DNA of 64,000 nucleotides from Lysobacteraceae bacterium 2PB (GTDB lineage Bacteria > Pseudomonadota > Gammaproteobacteria > Xanthomonadales > Xanthomonadaceae), in contig SCMT01000016.1 in assembly GCA_005502915.1 (NCBI GenBank), forward strand, positions 25,907 to 89,906, given 5' to 3'. Below are positions 1 to 8,700 of the stretch, in pieces. Both the position numbers and the translations under genes were made by a program. The notes under the pieces were generated by a model. The model was not told the DNA's origin. It did no database searches and saw only the letters and a program-made list of their open reading frames with translations. Each line of letters opens with the position of its first letter. Position 1 is the first letter of the stretch.

Positions 1-75
1 GGCGAAACCGGGATCTTTCTCGTGCCGGTCGCCCAGGAGCGCGCGGGTTTCCTCTACCAGGCGGTCTTCAACTGA
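1..75 (+). CDS. C-terminal end of a DUF6916-like protein (partial)
   Basis: Frame 1 is open from the window edge to TGA at 73-75 and encodes 24 residues (G-E-T-G-I-F-L-V-P-V ... Y-Q-A-V-F-N). The ending FLVPV...YQAVFN resembles the C-terminus of the small DUF6916 domain, whose genes I recall beside tail-collar genes in Xanthomonadaceae; this family call is from memory. The gene converges on the acetyltransferase gene, and the two stop regions overlap by 8 bases. Too little of the protein is present to say what it does. Confidence 0.5.
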   Translation, partial: GETGIFLVPVAQERAGFLYQAVFN

Positions 76-649
76 CCGGGGGCGCGCCGGTGTCCGGCGT
101 CCACGCCATGGCGATGTGGGACGCGCCGCTGTCGTCGGTGACGGCGAAGCCCAGGCGTTCGTAGAGCCGCTGCGCGCCGGGATTGGTCCGCATGACGTGC
201 AGGTGCATGCCCCGGCCGAGTGCGGCAGCCTCGGCCTGGCTGTGACGGATCAGGGTGCCGCCCACGCCACTGCCGCGCAGCCCGGGGAACAGGCAGATGT
301 CGACGATCAGATGCGCCGGCGCCACGCGCTGCAGGTAGTAGCGACCGACCGGGCCGCGGCCCGTCTGCTCGATCGCCAGGAAGTCCGTGTCGGCGTAGTG
401 GCCGATGTAATGCTGGTGCTGCAGGCCGAACTGCTGGTCCAGGAACGCGCGTTTGGCGATCGCCGGCCAGGGCACGGGCGCCATTTCCTCGGCACGCGTC
501 GTCGCGTAGAGGTCGCGGAGCCAGGGCAAGTCCCCGTCGTGCAGCCAGCGCAATGAAAACCCGCGCTCGGCGAGGAGCGCGGGGGTCTGCATCCGGTCGG
601 ACCGTTCCGGCGGGAACGGTGCCGACCGCGATGGCGTCGCCACCGTCAT
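68..649 (-). CDS. GNAT-family N-acetyltransferase
   Basis: A 193-residue protein with a GNAT fold across about residues 32-185. The acetyl-CoA pyrophosphate loop is visible as RGSGVG at 125-130, followed by the late GNAT signature N156-P157 and the R-L-Y-E-R-L-G-F segment at 161-168. Family members move an acetyl group from acetyl-CoA to an amine; the substrate cannot be read from sequence. It is the last gene of the leftward tail-collar operon. Its ATG lies one base after the stop of the upstream gene, suggesting translational coupling. An internal Met20 (base 592) is an alternative start. A GNAT gene beside tail-collar genes suggests it may modify one of those proteins, which is inference. 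Confidence 0.85.
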   Translation of the reverse strand: MTVATPSRSAPFPPERSDRMQTPALLAERGFSLRWLHDGDLPWLRDLYATTRAEEMAPVPWPAIAKRAFLDQQFGLQHQHYIGHYADTDFLAIEQTGRGPVGRYYLQRVAPAHLIVDICLFPGLRGSGVGGTLIRHSQAEAAALGRGMHLHVMRTNPGAQRLYERLGFAVTDDSGASHIAMAWTPDTGAPPVS

Positions 650-650
650 G

Positions 651-1190
651 TCACGGGAACGACGGAAAGAAGCCCTGCAGCGCGATGCAGAAGTTCAGAC
701 CCAGATAGGGTTGCTGGTTCTGGTGGGGCTGCCCGCCGCCCTGGCTCGGCGAAATCATGTTCGGGGCGAACGTGGTGTTGGGAGCGCTCGAATTGAAGGG
801 TCTGTTCGCTGTCGCGCCAGGCTGGGACAGGCCGCCGTTCGCGACGGGAGCATTGACCTTCTTGGCCGCATCCGCCGGCAGATAGGCGTTGATGCCATGG
901 TTGTGCTGCGGGATCTGATTGCTGGTCAGGGTGACGGTGTTGACGCCGAACGATTGCCCCAGCGTCCGTGGCGACAGGCCCGGTCCGTTGCCCTGCTGGC
1001 AACCGGCGCGGCCGGCGAAGTTGGGCAACTGGAAGGTGGTCTGGCCGTTGCCGCCGTAGAGCGTGCCGATCAGCGCGAACAGCGCGGTGTTCTGCGGGAT
1101 CGACAGGGTGGCGCCGTTGCAGTATGCCCAGTTTCTTGGTGCGAAATTGAAGCCGAACAGCTGGATCTCGCCGATGTAGGGTTGCGTCAT
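651..1190 (-). CDS. Tail-collar domain protein (microcystin-dependent-protein-like), copy 3
   Basis: A 179-residue protein beginning with the family hallmark Y-I-G-E-I-Q-L-F-G-F-N-F-A-P and containing W-A-Y-C-N-G, an ALFALIGTLYGGNGQTTF segment and IPQHNHG in the middle. It ends in QPYLGLNFCIALQGFFPS. This architecture is the phage tail-collar domain found in cellular, non-prophage proteins of the MdpB type. No signal peptide or membrane segment is visible. The start is fixed by GGAGGAAC at about 1198-1205, upstream of the ATG at 1190. It is third in a tandem set of three paralogues and is directly followed by the acetyltransferase. The cellular role of this family is poorly known; a secreted or surface fibre-like function is only a suggestion. 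Confidence 0.88.
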   Translation of the reverse strand: MTQPYIGEIQLFGFNFAPRNWAYCNGATLSIPQNTALFALIGTLYGGNGQTTFQLPNFAGRAGCQQGNGPGLSPRTLGQSFGVNTVTLTSNQIPQHNHGINAYLPADAAKKVNAPVANGGLSQPGATANRPFNSSAPNTTFAPNMISPSQGGGQPHQNQQPYLGLNFCIALQGFFPSFP

Positions 1191-1286
1191 GAGTAGGTTC
1201 CTCCGATGAGGGTTGCCGCGCGCGCATGCGATCGCGCTGCGGCCGCGCCAGCGTGGCGCGGTGGATTCGGGTGTCTTTGCTTCACG

Positions 1287-1823
1287 TCATGCCGGCGACG
1301 GGAAGATGCCGAAGGTGGCGATGCAGAACTGCACCGTCAGCGTGGGCATGCAGTTCTCGTGCGGTTGGCTGCCGCCGGCGAGGCTCGTCGATTGGGCAGA
1401 CATCGGCAACGCGGTGGCGCCGGTGATGTCGGACGCATAGAACGTGTCGCCGCTGACGCTGCCGGGCAACACCGTGTTCCCTGGCGTCACGCCGCCGCCA
1501 GCACCGGAGGTCACGACCAGCGTGTGCGTATGCGCCGGCATCTGCGTCGGCAGGACGGTCACGGTCTCGGTGCCGGCGCGCTGGCCGATGACGTAATTGC
1601 TCAGGCCGGGGCCCTGGCCCTGGTGGATCGGCACGCGGCCGCGCAGGTCGGGCACCGCGAAGGTGGTCTGGCCGTCGCCGCCGTAGGTGGTGCCGATCAG
1701 GGCGAACAGGGCGTCGTACTGGGAGATCGGCAGCAGGCTGCCGTCGCAGGCCTGCCAGTTGTTGGGTGCGCCGCGCGTGCCGAAGGCGAACATGCGGATT
1801 TCGCCGATGTAGGGTGTACTCAT
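1287..1823 (-). CDS. Tail-collar domain protein (microcystin-dependent-protein-like), copy 2
   Basis: A 178-residue paralogue of the flanking genes: N-terminal YIGEIRMFAFGTRGAPNNW, then QACDGSLLPISQYDALFALI and TTYGGDGQTTFAVPDLRGR, a central MPAHTHT in the position of the HNH-like histidines, and a C-terminal QPHENCMPTLTVQFCIATFG. The three copies differ substantially in sequence, so the duplication is old. The ATG at 1823 is preceded by a CTCCGGAGG purine block. Spacers of 96 and 76 bases separate it from its neighbours, so all three could share one transcript. No prophage genes accompany it. Confidence 0.88.
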   Translation of the reverse strand: MSTPYIGEIRMFAFGTRGAPNNWQACDGSLLPISQYDALFALIGTTYGGDGQTTFAVPDLRGRVPIHQGQGPGLSNYVIGQRAGTETVTVLPTQMPAHTHTLVVTSGAGGGVTPGNTVLPGSVSGDTFYASDITGATALPMSAQSTSLAGGSQPHENCMPTLTVQFCIATFGIFPSPA

Positions 1824-1899
1824 GGGTCGTTGGCTCCGGAGGTTGTAAGGATCGCGCTGCCCGAGGGCGCGCGGGTCCGTTGTCCTTGAAGGGTCGGCG

Positions 1900-2445
1900 T
1901 CAGTTGCGCGACGGGAAGATGCCGCTGAGCGCGATGCAGAAATTGATCACGCTGTAGGGCTGCAGGTTCGGGTGCGGCTGGTTGCCGCCGGAGGGCGCGA
2001 CCGTCTGGGGGTTCTGCGGGAGAAGCGGGCCCGAGCTGCTGGCATAGATATTCAGTGGTGTCGCGGTGCTGGTGCTGGTCGCGTAGATGCGTCCGCTCGC
2101 ATTGCGGTTGTCGCCGTTCGTGGTCGAGGCGTTCATCGAGTGGCTGTGCGCCGGCAGGTTGGTGCTCAGCAGGGTCACGTTCTCGACGCCCGAGGCCTGG
2201 CCGATCTGCACCGACGGCGGCTGCCAGCTCGGATCGACCGAGGAGGCGTAACCGATGGGCGTGCGGCTGCGCAGGTCCGGCAGCGCGAAGTTGGTGGTGC
2301 CGTTGCCCCCGTACTGCGTCCCCAGCAGCGAGAACAGGGCCTGGTTCTGGTTGATCGGCAGCAGTTGGCCGTTCGCCAGCGCCCAGAACTTGGGCGCGAA
2401 GTTGAAGCCGGCCATCATGATCTGGCCGATGAAGAATTCGCTCAT
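1900..2445 (-). CDS. Tail-collar domain protein (microcystin-dependent-protein-like), copy 1
   Basis: A 181-residue protein starting M-S-E-F-F-I-G-Q-I-M-M-A-G-F-N-F-A-P and ending in QPYSVINFCIALSGIFPSRN, with LPAHSHSMN in the middle. The frame is open further upstream, but the ATG at 2445 is preferred because GGGGAGGA lies 5 bases before it and because the family N-terminus begins exactly there. It is the promoter-proximal gene of the leftward cluster and is transcribed divergently from the giant autotransporter. Compared with copies 2 and 3 it carries a longer Ser/Thr/Asn-rich insert between the histidine motif and the C-terminal strand. Confidence 0.88.
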   Translation of the reverse strand: MSEFFIGQIMMAGFNFAPKFWALANGQLLPINQNQALFSLLGTQYGGNGTTNFALPDLRSRTPIGYASSVDPSWQPPSVQIGQASGVENVTLLSTNLPAHSHSMNASTTNGDNRNASGRIYATSTSTATPLNIYASSSGPLLPQNPQTVAPSGGNQPHPNLQPYSVINFCIALSGIFPSRN

Positions 2446-2728
2446 CGTGATCCTCCCCTTGGATGGTGAGCGCGGCGCCTCGTTGCGTCGCGCCGACGTA
2501 CTCTGAACCGCATTGGCCGGGGCGACAAGGCCCGACGGCACCGCATGTTGGTATCAGTTCTCGGCGGGGGCTTCCGCTCGACCCTGAACCCTGTTCCAAT
2601 GACAAGGACCATGCCGGGGGAGCGGCCTGCGCTGTCTGCCCGAATCCCCGGATCGCGTTTTCGCAGGACGGCCATCATGGCCGGCCGGCAGCCCGTGTCG
2701 GACGGGCGCTCTTCAGGGGAGCTGGAAC
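2446..2728. other. Divergent intergenic region, tail-collar operon / autotransporter
   Basis: These 283 bases must hold the promoters of both the leftward tail-collar operon and the rightward autotransporter gene. Ribosome binding sites are visible at each end (GGGGAGGA on the minus strand near 2451-2458 and AGGGGAGCTGG before 2729). I see no convincing -35/-10 pair, no clear inverted repeat and no plausible small gene. Confidence 0.4.
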
Positions 2729-5700
2729 ATGCATACGTCTTCGAACCGCCGCTCGGGTCGCCGCTACAACGGCACGCTCGGGTTCCTGCTCCTCCTTCTG
2801 GCCGTGTTCTGGCCCACGCTGGCGAGTGCCCAGCACACCTCCAGTCTGTGCCCGGCCCAGACGGCCACGGTGACCGCAGGCGGGACTGTCTCGATCAATA
2901 TCAGCGCCTGCGAACAAGCCGGAAACGGCGGAATCGGCGCCATCGACGGCGGGTCTTTCGGCGCCGGGGACTTCGAGAACCATGGTACGGCCACGACCCG
3001 GCGCACCGGCGGCCAGTGGTTCCTGGACTACAGCCACAATGGCTCGACCGGCATCGGTTCGACGGATGTCTTCGAGCTCAGCGATGGCTCCCTCGCTGGC
3101 AACGGCGACATCCAGTTCACGATCACCATCAACCCGTCGGCTTCGCCGATCACGGTCCTGCCCGGCAGCCTGCCGACCCTGACCGCCGGCACGCCCTTCA
3201 CGCAGACCCTGACGTCCTCGGGTGGTCTGGCGCCCTACACCTATACCCTGCAGAGCGGTGTGCTGCCCGTCGGCCTCACCCTGACCAGCGGCGGTGTCCT
3301 CAGCGGCACGCCGACCCAGCGCGGTGCCTACAGCTTCAGCGTGCGCTCCACCGATGCCACCACGCCCACGGCGCAGTTCGTGGACAAGGGCTACACCGGC
3401 ACGGTGCAGAATCCGACCCTGACCCTCGTCTCGGCCAGCGGCACCGCGATCCAGAATGCCCCCTTCTCGCAGACGCTGGCCGTCAATGGCGGCGTCGCAC
3501 CCCACACCTGCCAGGAAGAGGGCGGCCCGGCCTTCCCTTCTGGCATCAGCATCTCCAGCGCTTGTGTCATCAGTGGCACCACAACCGCAGCGCCCGGTCC
3601 CTATCCGGTGCAGATTCGCGTCACCGACGCCAGCACCGGGCCGGGTACCTATTTCGAAGTCGAGAACTACACCCTCACCGTCAGCCCGCCGCCGAGCGTC
3701 ACCATCGCGGTGTCGCCGGCCTCGGTCAGTGAAGATGGCGCGACCAACCTGACCTACACGGTCACCCGCAGCCTCAACATTTCCTCGCCGACGGTGGTCA
3801 ATCTCACCGTCTCCGGGACCGCGACCTCCGGCGTCGACTACACCGGCGCGCCCGCGAACATCACCATCCCCGCCGGCGCGACCACGGCGACTTTCACGAT
3901 CGATCCCACGGTCGACGGCACCGTCGAGGCCGATGAAACCGTGACCTTCACGGTCGCGGCCGGCACCGGCTACACCGTCGGCGTGCCCGCCAGCGCCACC
4001 GGCACGATCCTCAACGACGACGTGCCGAGCGCGACGATCAGCGTCACCCCGGCGAATGTCGCGGAAGACGGCGCGCCCAACCTCGTCTACACGGTCACGC
4101 TGAACCAGGCGTCGTTCTCGGCCCTGTCGATCGCGTACAGCATCGGCGGCACCGCGACCAACGGCACCGACTACGCGACGATCGCCTCGCCGCTGGTCAT
4201 CCCGGCCGGCAGCACCACCGGCACGATCACGGTCAATCCGACCGCCGATGCCACGATCGAAACCAACGAGACGGTCACCCTGACCCTGAATGCGGGCGCC
4301 GGCTATACCGTCGGCGTGCCGAACAGCGCCACCGGTACGATCCTCAACGACGACCTGCCGAATCTGGTGATCAACGATGTCACGGCGAACGAAGGCAATG
4401 CCGGCATCACCAACTTCACCTTCACCGTCAGCCTGAGCGCGCCGGCCGGCCCGGGCGGGGTCACCTTCGACATCGGCACCGCCAACGGTAGTGCGGCGGC
4501 GGGTCTGGACTACGTGGCCAGCAACCTGACCGGCCAGACCATCCCGGCCGGCAGCAGCACCTACACCTTCACGGTGCTGGTCAACGGCGACCTGCTCAAC
4601 GAGCCGAACGAGACCTTCTTCGTCAACGTCACCAACGTGGTCAACGCGGTGGTGGTCGATGGCACGGGCCTGGGCACGATCAACAACGACGATCCGCTGC
4701 CGAGCCTGTCGATCAATGACGTCACCGTGGTCGAAGGCAATGCCGGTACCGTCAACGCGGTGTTCACCGTGACCCTCAACGCCGCCAGTGGCCAGACGGT
4801 CTCCGTCAACTACGTCACGGCCGACGGCACCGCGACCCAGCCGGCGGACTACACCAATACCAGCGGTACGCTGATCTTCACCCCGGGCCAGACCACCGGC
4901 ACCATCACCGTGCCGGTGATCGGCGAGATCATCCCCGAGGCGAACGAGACCTTCTTCGTCAACCTCAGCGGCGCGACCAACGCGACGATCAGCGACAACC
5001 AGGGCGTCGGCACGATCACCAACGACGACGTGCCGGTGACGGTCAGCCCCGCCACGGTGCCGAACGGCACGGTCGCGGCGGCCTACAGCCAGACGCTCAC
5101 CGCCAGCGGCGGCACCGCGCCGTACAGCTTCGCAGTCACCGCCGGCGCCCTGCCGGCTGGTCTCACGCTGTCGCCGGGTGGCGTGCTGAGCGGTACGCCG
5201 ACGGCAGGCGGTACGTTCAACTTCACCGCGACCGCGACCGACAACAGCGCCTTCCCGGGTCCGTTCTCGGGCAGCCAGGCCTACACGCTGGTCATCGCAC
5301 CGCCGACGATCACGCTGCCGGCCACCTCGCTGGCGGGCGGCACCCTGGGTTCGCCGTACTCGGCCTCGATCACGGCGGCCTCGGGCGGCACTGCGCCGTA
5401 CAGCTATGCCGTCACTGCCGGCGCGCTGCCGGGCGGCCTCTCGCTCAACCCGTCGACCGGTGCCATCACCGGCACGCCGAGCGCGCTGGGCGGCTTCAGC
5501 TTCAGCATCACCGCGACCGACAGCAGCACCGGCACCGGACCGTACACGGCCACCCAGGCGTACGCGATCAACGTGATCGACGTGCCGCCGACCGCCGCGA
5601 ACTCGTCGCTGACCGTCGCCTACAACGCGGCGGCCACCAACGTGCCGCTGAGCCTGTCGGGCGGCGCCGCGACGTCGCTCGCCATCGGCACTTCGCCGGC

Positions 5701-8700
5701 CAACGGCACGGTGATCGTCAGCGGCACCACGATCACGTACCAGCCGAATGTCGGTTACGCCGGTCCGGACAGCTTCACCTACACCGCGACGAACAGTGGC
5801 GGTACCTCGGCGCCGGCGACGGTCAGCGTGACGGTGCAGGACCCGGTCATCACGATCACGCCGAGCGGCAGCTTTGCCGCCACGGTCGCGGTGCCGTACT
5901 CGCAGACCTTCACCTTCAACGGTGGCGCGCAGCCTTGGTCGTCCTATCAGGTCACCAACCTGCCCGCAGGCCTCGCCGTCACCGGCACCACCGCGAATAC
6001 GGTGACCATCTCGGGTACGCCGACGCAGGCAGGCACGTTCAATCTGAATGTGTCCGCCACCGACAGCAGCACCGGCAACGGCCCGTACTCGGTCGGCCAG
6101 GCGTTCGCGCTGACCGTGGCTGCGCCGACCCTGACGCTGGCGCCGCCGTCGACCACATTCAATCCGGCCTATGGCGCGCCGTTCTCGCAGACCTTCACTG
6201 CGGGCGGTGGCATCGGACCGTACACCTATTCGGTCACCGGCACCCTGCCGACCGGCCTGAGCCTGACGGGCGACACCGTCTCGGGCACGCCCACCGTGCC
6301 TGGCAATTACGTCGTGTTGATCACGGCGACCGACACCGGCTCCACCGGTACGGGCTCGCCGTTCACGATCGGTCAGAGCTATACGTTCAATGTGTCGACC
6401 CCGACCATCGTCGTCAGTCCGGCGACCTTGCTTGATCCGGTCGCTGCGACCGCCTACAGCCAGACCATCACCGCGACCGGTGGCGTCGGGCCTTACGGCT
6501 TCGCGGTGAGCGCGGGCAGCCTGCCGCCGGGCATCACCCTGGCCAGCGGTGGTGCGCTCTCGGGCACCTCGAACCAGGTCGGGACCTACAACTTCACGAT
6601 CACGGCGACCGACAACTTCGGCCAGACCGGCAGCCGCGCCTACACGGTGACGATCGCCGCGCCGACGCTGACGATGACCCCGGCACCGGGCACGCTGAAC
6701 GCGCCGTATGCCGTGGCCTATTCGCAGACCTTCAGCGCCTCGGGTGGCTCGAACAGCTTCAGCTACGCCCTCACCGGCACCCTGCCGGCGGGCCTGAGCT
6801 TCAGCGGCAACACGATCAGCGGCACGCCGACCGTGCCGGGCAGCTACCCGATCACGATCACCGCCACCGACACCGTGCTGACCGGCGTGGGCGCACCGTT
6901 CTCGATCGCGCAGAACTACACGATCGACGTGCCGGCGCCGGCCATCGTCGTGAGCCCGGCGACCCTGCCGGATCCGACGGGTGCGGTCGCCTACAGCCAG
7001 ACCATCACCGCGACCGGTGGTGCCGCGCCGTACGGCTTCGCGGTGACCGCGGGCAGCCTGCCGCCGGGCATCACCCTCGCCAGCGGTGGCGTGCTCTCGG
7101 GCACCTCGAACCAGGTGGGCACCTACAGCTTCACCGTGACCGCGACCGACAACTTCGGCCAGACCGGCAGCCAGGCCTACACCGTGACCATCGCAGCGCC
7201 GACGCTGACGATGACCCCGGCGCCGGGCACGCTGAACGCGCCGTACGCGACGGCCTTCTCGCAGACCTTCCCGGCTGCGGGCGGCTCGAACAGCTTCAGC
7301 TACGCCCTCACCGGCACCCTGCCGGCGGGCCTGAGCTTCAGCGGCAACACGATCAGCGGCACGCCGACCGTGCCGGGCAGCTACCCGATCACGATCACCG
7401 CCACCGACACCGTGCTGACCGGCGTGGGCGCACCGTTCTCGATCGCGCAGAACTACACGATCGACGTGCCGGCCCCGACGATCACCGTCGACCCGGCGAC
7501 GCTGCCGAACACGACGGCTGGCGTGGCGTACAGCCAGACGATCACCGCCAACGGTGGCGCTGCGCCGTACAGCTTCGCGGTGACCGCGGGCAGCCTGCCG
7601 AACGGCCTGAGCCTGACCACGGGCGGTGCGCTGAGCGGCACGACGACCACGTCGGGCACGTTCAACTTCACCGTGACCGCGACCGACAACTTCGGCCAGA
7701 CCGGCAGCCGCGCCTACACCGTGGTGGTGGCCGTCCCGACGATCACGCTGACCCCGGCGACGCTGCCGGCCGGCAATGCCGGCACGGCCTACTCGCAGGT
7801 GCTGACGATCAGCGGCGGCATCGCGCCGTACATCGTGACCCAGACCGGTGCGCTGCCGACCGGCATCACCTTCAACGCCGCCACCCGCACCTTCAGCGGC
7901 ACGCCGACGCAGTCGGGCACGTTCAACATCAGCGTGACCGTCACCGACAGCACCGGCGGCACCGCCGCGACCGTCACCAACAACTACACGTTGACGATCG
8001 CGGTGCCGACCCTGTCGCTGACGCCGGCGGCGGGTGCGCTGCCGGCCGGTACCGGCGGCACGCCGTACAGCCAGACCTTCACCGCGAGCAACGGCGTCTC
8101 GCCGTACACCTACGCGCTGACGGCGGGTGCGCTGCCTGCGGGCCTCACGCTGAATCCGACCACGGGCGCGCTCACCGGCACGCCGACGGTGGCCGGCAGC
8201 TTCAGCTTCAGCATCCGCGCCACCGACAGCACCACCGGCACGGCGGCGACGGTGACGAACGCCTACACCCTGGCGATCTCGACCCCGACGATCACGGTGA
8301 ATCCGCCGGTCCTGCCCAACGGCATCTTCTCGGTGCCCTACAACCACGTGTTCAACGCGGTGGGCGGCACTGCGCCGTACACCTTCGCGGTGTCGGCCGG
8401 CGCGCTGCCGGCGGGCGTGACCCTGAACGCCAACGGCAACCTCAGCGGTGCGCCGACGGCCACGGGTGCGTTCAACTTCACCATCCGCGCCACGGACGCA
8501 CTGGGCTTCACCGGCACGCGCGCCTACACGATCAGCGTCGTGCAGCGCCCCGATCCGTCGCGCGATCCGGAAGTGCGTGGCCTGATCGAATCGCAGGCGG
8601 ATGCGACCCGCCGCTTCGCGACGACGCAGATCAACAACTTCCAGCAGCGTCTGGAGCGGTTGCATGGTGCCGGCACGGGCGGTGGCTTCGACAACGGCCT

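Noticed and set aside
651..2445. A prophage tail region
   Set aside because: Only tail-collar domain genes are present. There are no baseplate, sheath, tube, tape-measure, lysis or integrase genes, and the flanking genes are bacterial.
6402..7475. CRISPR-like or satellite array
   Set aside because: Repeat units are 537 bases, in frame and encode Ig-like domains; there are no short repeats with unique spacers.
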